DNA from: LMUY01 sp964244585
Lineage (GTDB): Bacteria; Pseudomonadota; Alphaproteobacteria; Acetobacterales; Acetobacteraceae
Length of the DNA stretch: 64,000 bases
Reading direction: 5' to 3'
Assembly: GCA_964244585.1 (NCBI GenBank)
Contig: CAXTJM010000011.1
Span: 81,076 to 145,075 of the forward strand
Shown: piece by piece, positions 16,963 to 25,145 of the stretch
Layout: every line of letters starts with the position of its first letter
Position numbering within the stretch: position 1 is the first letter of the stretch
Translations under genes and position numbers: made by a program
The notes under the pieces: model-generated
What the model saw: the letters and a program-made list of their open reading frames with translations, nothing else
What the model was told of the DNA's origin: nothing
Databases searched by the model: none

Positions 16963-18269
16963 CAGCCGACGCCCTCCAGCGCCCGCACGACGGTCGCCAT
17001 GCGGCTGCCGAGGCTGCCTTTCACCAGGATCGCGTCCCCGGCCTTCGCCTCCGCCCGCACCAGCGGGGCCAGCGCGGCGCTGTCGGCGGCATGGGCGCCG
17101 CGCAACCGGGCCGGCACGGCATCGAACAGGCGCTGCATCAGCGGCCCGCAACTGAACAGCAGGTCGGCGGACTGGCTGAGCGCCGGGGCCAGCGCGGCAT
17201 GTTCGGCAGGACCATGCGCACCCAGTTCCAGCATGTCGCCCAGCACCGCCACGCGCCGCCCGGGCAAGGACCGCAACACCGCCAACGCGGCACGCACGGA
17301 GGCGCCGTTCGCGTTGTAGCTCTCATCCAGCAGGCGGATGTCGCCCGGCAGCTCGCGGCGCAGCCCCCGCCCGGCGCCCGGCCGGAAGCCGGCGATCGCG
17401 GCGGCGCCGTCGACACCCATCGCGCTGGCCGCGGTAAGTGCCGCGAGCGCGTTCAGCACCATGTGCATGCCGGGCGCGTTGACGCGGAAGCCGACGCGCG
17501 CCTCCCCCACCTGGGCGGTCACGTCGGTGCCGTCCGGGTCCGGTTGCATCGCGACGATCTGGGCCAGGCCGAACGTGTCCGTGCGTCCGGCGCGGACCGC
17601 AAGGCGGCCCAGCAAGGGGCTGTCCGCCGGCAGCACGGCGACCCCGTCGGCGGCCATCCCGTCGCCGATGGCGCTCTTCTCCTGCGCGATGGCCTCGATG
17701 CTGCCGAAATGGCCGATATGCGCGGCCTCGATGGCGGTGATCACGGCCACGTCCGGACGCACCAGCTGCGAGAGCGGGCCGATCTCGCCCGGGTGATTGG
17801 TGCCCAGCTCGGCCACGCAGAACGCCGCGTCCGCCGGCAGCCGCGCCAGGGTCAGCGGCACGCCCCACTGGTTGTTGTAGGATGCGGGGGCGGCGTGCGT
17901 CTTGCCAGCGGCGGACAGCACCGTGCGCAGCATCTCCTTGGTGGTGGTCTTGCCGACGCTGCCGGTGACGGCGACCATCCGGCCCTTGAACCGGGCGCGG
18001 GCGTAGCGGCCGAGCCCCCACAGCGCCTTCAGCGTGTCGTGCACCAGCAGCGTGGCGCCGGGCAGGTCGTGCTGGACCACCGCCCCGGCGGCACCCTTGG
18101 CCAGCGCCTCCGCCACATGGGCGTGGCCGTCGCCGTTCTCGCCGGCCAGGGCGACGAACAGGTCGCCGGGTTGCAGGGTGCGGGTGTCGATCGACACGCC
18201 CGATGCGTCGAACGGGCTGCGCATCGCCCCCATGGTGGCGGAGCCGAGGTCGGCGGCATTCCACATCAT
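16962..18269 (-). CDS. murF: UDP-MurNAc-tripeptide--D-Ala-D-Ala ligase MurF
   Basis: Adds the D-Ala-D-Ala dipeptide made by Ddl to complete the pentapeptide. The 435-residue product has SIDTRTLQPGDLFVALAGENGDGH, P-loop GSVGKTTTKEML, the central SYNNQWGVPLTL and AELGTNHPGEIG, and LLDESYNANGASVRAAL. The tandem ATGATG start at 18269 overlaps the murE stop. Order murE-murF-mraY is canonical. Confidence 0.96.
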   Translation of the reverse strand: MMWNAADLGSATMGAMRSPFDASGVSIDTRTLQPGDLFVALAGENGDGHAHVAEALAKGAAGAVVQHDLPGATLLVHDTLKALWGLGRYARARFKGRMVAVTGSVGKTTTKEMLRTVLSAAGKTHAAPASYNNQWGVPLTLARLPADAAFCVAELGTNHPGEIGPLSQLVRPDVAVITAIEAAHIGHFGSIEAIAQEKSAIGDGMAADGVAVLPADSPLLGRLAVRAGRTDTFGLAQIVAMQPDPDGTDVTAQVGEARVGFRVNAPGMHMVLNALAALTAASAMGVDGAAAIAGFRPGAGRGLRRELPGDIRLLDESYNANGASVRAALAVLRSLPGRRVAVLGDMLELGAHGPAEHAALAPALSQSADLLFSCGPLMQRLFDAVPARLRGAHAADSAALAPLVRAEAKAGDAILVKGSLGSRMATVVRALEGVG

Positions 18270-19702
18270 GACGACGCCACCAGCCGGCGCACCGTGGCCA
18301 CGTCGTCGAACGGCAGCGTCGTGCGGCCGACCGTCTGACCTTGTTCGTGTCCCTTGCCGGCTACGACCAGCACGTCCCCGCGACGCAAATCGTTCAGCGC
18401 GGCGGCGATCGCGGCGGCGCGGTCGCCGATCTCCCGCGCTCCGGGCACCCCTGCCAGCACGGCGGCGCGAACCGCCGCCGGATCCTCCGTGCGCGGGTTG
18501 TCGTCGGTCACGGTCACCATGTCGGCCAAGCGACGCGCACTGTCGCCCATCAAGGGGCGCTTGCCGCGATCCCGGTCACCGCCAGCGCCGAACACCACGT
18601 GCAACCGTCCGGCGGTGTGGGGGCGCAGGGCCGTGAGCAACCGGTCCAACGCGTCCGGCGTGTGGGCGAAATCGACGTAGACCGCGGCGCCGTTGGGCAG
18701 GGAGGCCGCCAACTCCATGCGGCCGCGCACGCCGGACAGCGATGGCAGGTGGTCCAGTACGTCGGCTACACCCGTTGTGGAGGCCAGGGCCGCCGCCATC
18801 AGGGCGTTGTCCACCTGAAACCTGCCCGGCAACGCCAGGTCGACGGTGCGGCGCACTCCATAGGCCAGCAGGTCCAGATGCTGCCCGCCAGCATGCGGCA
18901 CGGCGCGCAACAGGCGGATCGCGTCGCCATCCTCTCCCACGAAGCACAACGCCAGGCCGCGGCTGGATGCCACCGAACGGAGGGCCGACACGGTCTGGCC
19001 GTCCAGCGCCGTGCTGGCGACAGCCGGGCTGCCGGGCGGCAGCAGCGTGTCGAACAGCCGCAGCTTGGCCGCCCGATACCCCTCCATGTCGCCGTGGTAG
19101 TCGAGATGGTCCCGCGTCAGGTTGGTGAAGCCGGCGGCGGCGATCCGCACGCCGTCCAGGCGGAACTGGTCCAACCCGTGGGACGAGGCCTCCAACGCCG
19201 CGAACCGTACCCCCTCCTTCGCGAGCCCCGCCAGGGTGTGCGCCAGGGTCACGGGATCGGGCGTGGTCAGCCCGCTGCCGCCCGGCCGCCCCGGCGCGAT
19301 CACGCCGAGCGTGCCCAGGCTGGCCGAAGGCCGGCTGTGCCCGGCGAGCTGGCGCAGGAACTCCGCCGTGCTGGTCTTGCCGTTGGTGCCGGTGACGGCG
19401 ACGATCGTTTCCGGCTGCGTCCCCGCCTGCATGGCGGCGAGCCGGGCGAGCGCGCGGCGCGGCTCCGCATCCTGGATCAGCGGGCGGGGCGGCACGCCGG
19501 GCGGCCACTCCGTCCCCAGCGGCGCCAGCACGATCGCGGCACCCCGCTCCACCGCGTCGGCGATGAAGTGGCGGCCATCCACCTTGCTGCCGGGCAGTGC
19601 GGCGAACAGGAAGCCGGGTGCCACCGCGCGGCTATCCGCCGTCATCCCGGTCACGGCCAGTTGCGGCACGCCCGATGCTGCCACGTCCACGGCACGCAGC
19701 AT
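18266..19702 (-). CDS. murE: UDP-MurNAc-L-Ala-D-Glu--meso-diaminopimelate ligase MurE
   Basis: Third Mur ligase. The 478-residue product shows TADSRAVAPGFLFAALPG, P-loop GTNGKTSTAEFL, LTRDHLDYHG and the motif DNPRTEDP; DNPR marks meso-diaminopimelate rather than lysine specificity. The C-terminus has VAGKGHEQGQ. I chose ATG 19702, which comes one base after the ftsI stop (TGA C ATG); longer in-frame reading would overlap the ftsI tail and lacks a start matching family length. Confidence 0.95.
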   Translation of the reverse strand: MLRAVDVAASGVPQLAVTGMTADSRAVAPGFLFAALPGSKVDGRHFIADAVERGAAIVLAPLGTEWPPGVPPRPLIQDAEPRRALARLAAMQAGTQPETIVAVTGTNGKTSTAEFLRQLAGHSRPSASLGTLGVIAPGRPGGSGLTTPDPVTLAHTLAGLAKEGVRFAALEASSHGLDQFRLDGVRIAAAGFTNLTRDHLDYHGDMEGYRAAKLRLFDTLLPPGSPAVASTALDGQTVSALRSVASSRGLALCFVGEDGDAIRLLRAVPHAGGQHLDLLAYGVRRTVDLALPGRFQVDNALMAAALASTTGVADVLDHLPSLSGVRGRMELAASLPNGAAVYVDFAHTPDALDRLLTALRPHTAGRLHVVFGAGGDRDRGKRPLMGDSARRLADMVTVTDDNPRTEDPAAVRAAVLAGVPGAREIGDRAAAIAAALNDLRRGDVLVVAGKGHEQGQTVGRTTLPFDDVATVRRLVASS

Positions 19703-19703
19703 G

Positions 19704-21764
19704 TCAGTGAGCAGCAACTTGGGTGCCGAGGCTGGCTTCGTGACGCAACTGCTCCTGAGTGCGAAGCACCGGCTGCACCCGCGGGCCGGGCCCCGAGGCA
19801 GGGACCGGCGGCTCGCCATGCCGCGCCGGCTGCACGGTGACGAGGGGCGGGGTCGCCGCGACCGGGACGCCCTGCGAAGCCAGCGGGGTGGAGGGCGGCA
19901 CGAAATTCAGCGGCCCGGCCCAGTGCGAGACGTAGCCGTGGCCCGGCTGCAGCGGGATGCTGAGCGCGGCGGAGATCGCCGGGATCTCCGCGGTGTCCGG
20001 CAGCAGGCCCAGCATGGGGGCGATCTTGGCGATCACGCGGCCGGCCGCGGGCGCGCTCACGGCGCCGGCGGTCGAGTAGCCGCCCGTGCTTTTGTTGCCG
20101 TGCGGCTCGTCCAGCATGAAGTACACGGCGTAATGCGGCGCGTTCATCGGGAACACGCTCATGAACGCGCTGACGTTGGTGTGCTTCTTGTAGCCGTGGC
20201 CGCCGACCTTCTCCGCCGTGCCGGTCTTGCCGCCGACGAAATAACCGGGGATGTCGGCCGGCTTGCCGTAGCCGTCCGTCACCACCAGGCGCATCAGCTT
20301 GCGGATCGTATCGCTGGTCTGCTGCTGCATGACCCGTATGCCCTCGCGCGGGGCGGAGCCGGGCTCCTGCGCCAGGATGGTCGGCCGCAGCACCACGCCC
20401 CCATTGGCCAGCGCGGCCGTGCCGCGCACGACATGCAGCGGGCTGACGGCGATGCCGTGGCCGAAGCCGACGGTGAGGTTCGCCGCCTCGCCCCAGTTGG
20501 ACAGGGAGGGGAAGATCGGCCGCCCTGCTTCGGGCAGTTCCACGCCGATGCGCTCGAACATGCCCATGTTGCCCAGCCAGGCACGCTGCCGCTCCGACCC
20601 GACGGCCTGCGCCATGTGCGCGGCGCCGAGATTGGAGGAGTAGGCCAGCACCTCCGGCAGTTCCAGGAAACGCTTCTTGCCCTCGAAGTCGGTGATGGTG
20701 AACCGGCCGATATGGATGTCGTGCGCCGCGTCGAACGAGCTCCAGAGCTGTGCCGCCCCGCTGTCCAGCGCCATGCCGGCCGTCTGCAGCTTGAAGGTGC
20801 TGCCCGGCTCGTACATGCCGGTGACGGCGCGGTTGAACCGCTCCTCCGGCGTGGCCTGAGCCGCCTTGTTGGCGTCGTAATCCGGCAGGCTCACCATGGC
20901 GATGACCTCGCCGCTGCGGACGTCCATCACGATGCCGCAGCCGCCGATGGCGGTGAACTCGTCGATGGACTTGGCAAGCTCGTCGCGCAGCACGGCCTGC
21001 ACGCGCACGTCGATGGAGAGCCGCAGCGGCTCCGGGTCGTCGTGCAGCCGGTCGTTGAAGAACCGCTCGACGCCGGCGATGCCGTGGCTGTCCACGTCCA
21101 CGCCGCCCAGCACCTGCGCGGCCACCCGGCCCTGCGGGTAGCGGCGGCGCTCGCCGGCCTGGAAATAGATGCCGGGAATGCCCAGCGCGTTGATCGCCAT
21201 CTGGTCGTTCGGCGTGATCTGCCGCGCCAGGTAGACGAACTGCTTGGCGGAGGCCAGCCGGGTCCGGACCAGGTCCTCGTCCAGGCTGGGCAGCACGCCC
21301 TTCAGCTTATGCGCCACATCCGCCGGGTCGATCATCTCCTTCGGGTTGGCATACAACCCGGCGGTCGGCAGCGAGATCGCGAGGATTTCGCCGTTGCGGT
21401 CCGTGATCATGGCCCGCGGACCATGCGCGGCCGGGACGGTGCCCGGCATCGGTGCATCCGGGTTGGCGTCCGCGGCGGCCATCGCCGCGGGGTCCGGCAC
21501 CACCGCCACTTCGGCGGTGAGCTTCGGCAGCATCGGGAAGACGATCGTGGCACTGGCCAGCTTGGCCGCGACGGCGCCGAACAGCAGCATGAACCCGCCC
21601 GCGGCGACCAGCAGGCGGGAGCGGGTCTTCTCCAGGGCGGCCCGCCGCCGCAGGTCGGGCGCCGTGACGCGCACGTTCTCCACCAAGGGCGTGGCGCCGC
21701 TGCGAGGTGCCCCCCGCCTTGGCATGGGCGGCGGCGGCGCGTCCGAGGGGGGCGGCGCGTTCAT
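19704..21764 (-). CDS. ftsI: Septal peptidoglycan transpeptidase FtsI (PBP3-type)
   Basis: Class B penicillin-binding protein that cross-links septal peptidoglycan together with FtsW. The 686-residue protein has a Pro-rich cytoplasmic N-terminus, one membrane anchor (about 51-70), the PBP dimer domain, and a transpeptidase domain. Catalytic motifs are STFK with Ser at about 322, SSN at about 376-378 and KTG at about 513-515. After the enzyme domain comes an unusual Pro/Ala/Val-rich tail of roughly 80 residues. Starts at ATG 21764, overlapping the ftsL stop. Confidence 0.96.
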   Translation of the reverse strand: MNAPPPSDAPPPPMPRRGAPRSGATPLVENVRVTAPDLRRRAALEKTRSRLLVAAGGFMLLFGAVAAKLASATIVFPMLPKLTAEVAVVPDPAAMAAADANPDAPMPGTVPAAHGPRAMITDRNGEILAISLPTAGLYANPKEMIDPADVAHKLKGVLPSLDEDLVRTRLASAKQFVYLARQITPNDQMAINALGIPGIYFQAGERRRYPQGRVAAQVLGGVDVDSHGIAGVERFFNDRLHDDPEPLRLSIDVRVQAVLRDELAKSIDEFTAIGGCGIVMDVRSGEVIAMVSLPDYDANKAAQATPEERFNRAVTGMYEPGSTFKLQTAGMALDSGAAQLWSSFDAAHDIHIGRFTITDFEGKKRFLELPEVLAYSSNLGAAHMAQAVGSERQRAWLGNMGMFERIGVELPEAGRPIFPSLSNWGEAANLTVGFGHGIAVSPLHVVRGTAALANGGVVLRPTILAQEPGSAPREGIRVMQQQTSDTIRKLMRLVVTDGYGKPADIPGYFVGGKTGTAEKVGGHGYKKHTNVSAFMSVFPMNAPHYAVYFMLDEPHGNKSTGGYSTAGAVSAPAAGRVIAKIAPMLGLLPDTAEIPAISAALSIPLQPGHGYVSHWAGPLNFVPPSTPLASQGVPVAATPPLVTVQPARHGEPPVPASGPGPRVQPVLRTQEQLRHEASLGTQVAAH

Positions 21765-22546
21765 CGCCCGGTGGCGTATCCCGACAGGGCCGCGGAGCCG
21801 ACCGGAACGGGGGCCGCCAGCACCGTCCGGCCCATGCCGAGCGCCGAGCCGACGAAGTTCGAGGGCTGCGCCGCCACTGCGCTGGCGGTCTGCACGGTCG
21901 GTGCATGGATCACGACCGGCGTGGGCGCATAGGCCGGCATGACCGGTGCGAAGAGCGGACGGTGCTGGGGCTCGGGCGCCTTGGCCGGGGGTTCCGCCTC
22001 AAGCGGTTTGGCGGCCGCGACCTGGACACGCGGGGCCGCCGCCGCACGCGGCGCCGGCTGGGCCGCGGCGACCTGTACCGTCGGTGCGGAGGCTGGCGCC
22101 ACCGGCTTGACGGCGACCGGGGCGGCCAGCACCGGCGCCGGATGCGGCGGCGCGGGAGCGGCGACTTGCGCCGTGGCAAGCTGGGTCCGTGGCGCCTGGA
22201 TGGGCATGACCGCAGCGACCGGCGGCTCCATTGCAGCAGGGGCGGCAGCGGGCGGTGCGGAGACGGCGGGCAGGCGGCTGCGGAGATCGTCCAGGCGGAC
22301 GAACTGGGTCGGCTGCAACGGCTGCAACTGCAGATGCTGCGTGGCCAGCCCGGCCAACCGCTCCGGCTCGTTCAGCAGCGCCCACTCGGCCTTCAGCAGC
22401 CCGATCCGGTCATGCGCCTGTTCCGCCTGCTTCACCGTCCGCGTGATGTCACGGTCCAGCAACTGCGCCCGGTGTTTCTCCTGGTACAGGTACAGGCCTG
22501 CTCCGAGCGCCGCGGCGAGGGACAGGCACGTAAGGGGCCGTATCAT
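21761..22546 (-). CDS. ftsL: FtsL-like divisome protein with long Ala/Pro tail
   Basis: Position between rsmH and ftsI, one N-terminal membrane span (about 4-21) and a following helical segment with heptad-like spacing (QEKHRAQLLDRDITRTV to about residue 90) identify FtsL, the bitopic partner of FtsB and FtsQ. The segment EWALLNEPERLAGLATQHL matches the conserved NP(E/D)RLexLA region of FtsL. The protein is 261 residues where FtsL is usually about 100-130; residues from about 95 onward are an Ala/Pro/Val-rich low-complexity tail predicted to be periplasmic. Starts overlap the rsmH stop (ATGA). The family is inferred from topology and synteny. Confidence 0.85.
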   Translation of the reverse strand: MIRPLTCLSLAAALGAGLYLYQEKHRAQLLDRDITRTVKQAEQAHDRIGLLKAEWALLNEPERLAGLATQHLQLQPLQPTQFVRLDDLRSRLPAVSAPPAAAPAAMEPPVAAVMPIQAPRTQLATAQVAAPAPPHPAPVLAAPVAVKPVAPASAPTVQVAAAQPAPRAAAAPRVQVAAAKPLEAEPPAKAPEPQHRPLFAPVMPAYAPTPVVIHAPTVQTASAVAAQPSNFVGSALGMGRTVLAAPVPVGSAALSGYATGR

Positions 22547-23478
22547 GGCGTTGGCTCCGTAAGGCGTTCGAGGGTCCGCAACCGGGCGCTGCGGGCACGA
22601 GGATTGCGGGCGATTTCGGCATCGGTGGGACGGCGGGCACGGCTGGACAGCAGGCGGAACCCGGCGCTCGGCCGATCGGCCAAGCCACGCGGGTCGTGAC
22701 GGGACGGTGCGGGCTGGCGCCCGGCTGCCTCCGTCATAAACCGCTTCACGAGTCGGTCCTCGCCGGAATGGAACGAGACCACCACCATGCGTCCGCCCGG
22801 CTGCAACAGCCCCGCCGCCTGGGCCAAAGCCCGCTCCACCTGCCCCAGCTCGTCGTTCACCCGGATGCGCAGCGCCTGGAACGACCGGGTCGCCGGGTCG
22901 ATGCCGGACGCATCCCGGGGCACGACGCGCCGGATGATGGCGGCCAATTGCCCGGTGGTGGTGACCGGGGCGTCCTGGCGCGCCTGCACGATGGCACGGG
23001 CGATCCGGCGGGACAGCCGCTCCTCCCCGAGTTGGTAGAGCGTGTCGGCCAACTCCGCCTCGGCCAGGGTCGCGACCAGGTCGGCGGCGGTGTCGCCGGC
23101 GCGCGCCATCCGCATGTCGAGCGGCCCGTCGGTGCGGAAGGAGAAGCCGCGATCCGGGTCGTCGATCTGGAACGAGGACAGGCCGAGATCCATCACCACC
23201 CCGTCCAGCCGGGTGACGCCGCGGGCTGTCAGCAGCGCGAGCATGTCGCCGAACGAGCCGTGCAGCAGGTGCAGGCGGCCCGGGAACCGTGCGGCAAGCG
23301 CGGCGCCGCGGGCGATCGCGTCCGGGTCGCGATCGATCGCCCACAGCGTGCAGGTGGCCTCCGCCAGGATGGCCTCGGCATAGCCGCCGCCGCCGAAGGT
23401 CGCATCCAGGTAGACGCCGCCGGCGCGGGCGGCCAACGCCTGCAGCACTTCGGGGAGCATCACCGGGGTGTGGGTCAT
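22543..23478 (-). CDS. rsmH: 16S rRNA (cytosine-1402-N4)-methyltransferase RsmH (MraW)
   Basis: SAM-dependent methyltransferase acting on C1402 of 16S rRNA at the ribosomal P site. The 311-residue product opens MTHTPVMLPEVLQAL, has the SAM motif DATFGGGGYAEAIL, WAIDRDPDAI, VVMDLGLSSFQID, ATRSFQALRIRVNDEL and VVVSFHSGEDRLVKRF, all typical. It overlaps the mraZ stop as ATGA, the standard second gene of the dcw cluster. Confidence 0.97.
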   Translation of the reverse strand: MTHTPVMLPEVLQALAARAGGVYLDATFGGGGYAEAILAEATCTLWAIDRDPDAIARGAALAARFPGRLHLLHGSFGDMLALLTARGVTRLDGVVMDLGLSSFQIDDPDRGFSFRTDGPLDMRMARAGDTAADLVATLAEAELADTLYQLGEERLSRRIARAIVQARQDAPVTTTGQLAAIIRRVVPRDASGIDPATRSFQALRIRVNDELGQVERALAQAAGLLQPGGRMVVVSFHSGEDRLVKRFMTEAAGRQPAPSRHDPRGLADRPSAGFRLLSSRARRPTDAEIARNPRARSARLRTLERLTEPTP

Positions 23479-23936
23479 GCGGCGATCCCCGGCAGGCCCA
23501 GGTCGCGGAGCTTGGCACTGCTGCGGGCCTCCGCCCGGCGCCGGGCGCCGGCAGCCGGCTCCCAGATCTGGAAGGTGTCGCCCATGCCCATGAACGAGAC
23601 CTGGCTGGCAAGTGCTGCATACTCGACCAGCTCGGCCGGCAGCACGATGCGGCCCTCCTTGTCCGCCTCCACCGGAAAGGCGTCGGCATAGACGGCGGCC
23701 GACATGTCCTCGTGGGCATCGCTGAACTGGTTCAGCCTGCCGAGCGAGCTGGACAAGGCATCGAACTTCGCCACGGGCCACGCTTCGATGCAGGGGTATT
23801 TATGTGACGGACGCAGAACGACCGTGATCGCGGCATCCGCCTCCCCGGAACGCAGCGCCGTCCGGAACGGAGCCGGGACGGAGACCCGCCCCTTCGCGTC
23901 CAAACGGTTCTGGTGCGTTCCCAGGAAGTGGCTCAT
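23475..23936 (-). CDS. mraZ: Transcriptional regulator MraZ
   Basis: First gene of the dcw cluster. MraZ is an AbrB-like DNA-binding protein; in E. coli it binds TGGGN repeats before its own gene and represses the cluster. The 153-residue product has two SpoVT/AbrB-type repeats: HQNRLDAKGRVSVPAPFR near the N-terminus and EADKEGRIVLPAELVEYA near residue 100. ATG 23936 gives the normal MSHFLGTHQ start; a longer in-frame start exists at 23963 but is not conserved. Repeats of the expected kind lie 67-110 bp upstream. Confidence 0.96.
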   Translation of the reverse strand: MSHFLGTHQNRLDAKGRVSVPAPFRTALRSGEADAAITVVLRPSHKYPCIEAWPVAKFDALSSSLGRLNQFSDAHEDMSAAVYADAFPVEADKEGRIVLPAELVEYAALASQVSFMGMGDTFQIWEPAAGARRRAEARSSAKLRDLGLPGIAA

Positions 23937-24002
23937 CGCGTCCCGGCAGCTCCCTCGACCCATAATTTGTGCGGCCGAACCCGCCCAAATCGCCCCTGCT
24001 CA

Positions 24003-24047
24003 TGGGATGACATGGGATATCATGGGCAAATATGGGCGTCAAAGGGA
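24003..24047. promoter_or_regulatory. Array of MraZ-type boxes (four TGGGN plus one degenerate)
   Basis: TGGGA at 24003 and 24013, then TGGGC at 24023 and 24033, recur with an exact 10-bp period on the plus strand. A fifth, degenerate copy AGGGA falls in phase at 24043. E. coli MraZ recognises TGGGN repeats with 5-nt spacers, the same period. The array overlaps a plausible mraZ promoter, fitting autorepression. The boxes read on the strand opposite mraZ; I do not know whether that orientation is usual in this group. Confidence 0.8.
24014..24042 (-). promoter_or_regulatory. Candidate mraZ/dcw promoter
   Basis: On the minus strand TTGACG (24042-24037) is followed after 17 nt by TATCCC (24019-24014), a reasonable housekeeping-type promoter for a GC-rich alphaproteobacterium. 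Transcription would begin near 24007, giving a leader of about 70 nt before mraZ. It is interleaved with the MraZ-type boxes. Confidence 0.5.
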
Positions 24048-24068
24048 AGAATCCGGGGTTACTTGCCG

Positions 24069-24146
24069 CTTCCTGGTTTGTCTTCGTTTTCACGGCTTAG
24101 TTACCAGGAAGACACAGAGTTGTCTCTCAGGTAGTTGTTAACAACT
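24069..24146. other. Two inverted repeats in the gap between rnpB and mraZ
   Basis: CTTCCTGGT (24069-24077) and ACCAGGAAG (24103-24111) form a 9-bp inverted repeat with a 25-nt spacer. At 24133-24146 AGTTGTTAACAACT is a perfect 14-bp palindrome. Both lie after the rnpB 3' end and before the mraZ promoter in a stretch richer in A/T than its surroundings. No clear U-run follows either, so they may be regulator sites rather than an rnpB terminator. Confidence 0.4.
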
Positions 24147-24177
24147 GTCTTTCACTCTTTGTTCTTACAAGAAACGA

Positions 24178-24571
24178 TGTCAGGTGGCCTGTAAGCCGGG
24201 TTCTGTCCTCGCCTTGTCCGCGATGGACGGCCATTCCTCTGGGACGTGCGTTGCCGCACGCCTCGCGCGACCAACCCGGGTGACAGGGCGAGAACGCCCC
24301 CACGTCCATCCGTCGCCGGATGCCGCCGGCCACCCCTATTCGGTCTTGCTCCCGGTGGGGTTTACCCTGCCGCCCCTGTCACCAGGGGCGCGGTGCGCTC
24401 TTACCGCCCCGTTTCACCCTCACCCGCATAGCCGAGCGGGCAGTTTGTTTTCTGTGGCACTGTCCCTGGGGTTACCCCCGCCGGCCGTTAGCCGGCACCG
24501 TCTTCCCGTGGAGCCCGGACTTTCCTCCACCCGCCGCACGCGGCGGGCAGCGACCGTCCAGCCACCTGACG
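24178..24571 (-). ncRNA. rnpB: RNase P RNA (bacterial type A)
   Basis: Catalytic RNA of ribonuclease P, which trims tRNA 5' leaders with protein RnpA. The minus strand carries the conserved 5' core GAGGAAAGTCCGGGCTCC (about 24528-24511) and the 3' core CAGAACCCGGCTTACAGG (about 24205-24188). The ends pair perfectly: TCAGGTGGC at the 5' end with GCCACCTGA at the 3' end, forming helix P1 and fixing the ends to within a few bases. Length about 394 nt is typical of type A. Reading frames across this region are chance. The promoter must lie within the end of the preceding Uma2-family gene; TTGACC ends about 31 nt before the 5' end. Confidence 0.96.
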
Positions 24572-24590
24572 CGGCGGGGTGTGCGCGCCT

Positions 24591-25145
24591 TCAGGCCGAG
24601 AGGTCAAGCCCCTCGTAGAGTTCGTCGACCGGCAACCCGACGCCGATGGCGGCGAGGCCGACGGTCGCGCCCTCGCCATACGTGTCGGCCGTCCAAACCT
24701 CACCGACGCGACGCAACATGGTCGCGCCGATGAAATCCTGCTGCAGCATGACGTAGGCCTGGATGGAGGGCGTGTTCCGGTACTCCACGCTCTTGACGAA
24801 GCGGTCGACCCGCTCGGTGGACGGCCTGATGATCTCGAACACCACGACGGGATCGTCGACGACGGTAGTCTTTCCTCCCGCGCGGGTGCAGACGACCACC
24901 GCGTCCGGATACCGCAGCGAGCCGTCCACTGACATCTTCAAGGCGCTGCCGAACACCTCGCAGGGGGATCCGCGGAGGCGGTTGCGCAAGGCCGTGATCA
25001 GCCCGCTTTGGATCGCCGCGTGATTGCGGGTGCCACCGGTCATGGCATACGGCGCACAGCCATCGAACTCGTGGCGGATTTCCTGCCGTTCCTCCCAGGC
25101 AAGGAACTCCTTCGCCGTCATGCCGCTGCGCAGGGCGATGCTCAT
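24591..25145 (-). CDS. Uma2-family (PD-(D/E)XK nuclease-fold) protein, copy 1
   Basis: A 184-residue protein of the Uma2/DUF820 family, predicted restriction-endonuclease-like folds of unknown role that are often found in multiple copies. Family marks seen are the N-terminal MTAKEFLAWEER, RYPDAVVV with the first acidic residue, VVFEI with the second, the following KSVEYR lysine region, and the C-terminal ELYEGLDL. ATG 25145 overlaps the stop of copy 2 (ATGA), so the two are cotranslated. The stop lies about 20 bp before rnpB. Clear sequence similarity to copy 2 shows a tandem duplication. Confidence 0.8.
   Translation of the reverse strand: MSIALRSGMTAKEFLAWEERQEIRHEFDGCAPYAMTGGTRNHAAIQSGLITALRNRLRGSPCEVFGSALKMSVDGSLRYPDAVVVCTRAGGKTTVVDDPVVVFEIIRPSTERVDRFVKSVEYRNTPSIQAYVMLQQDFIGATMLRRVGEVWTADTYGEGATVGLAAIGVGLPVDELYEGLDLSA

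Noticed and set aside
24184..24733. Plus-strand reading frames over 24184-24733
   Set aside because: They lie on the opposite strand of RNase P RNA, whose conserved cores and end pairing are clear.
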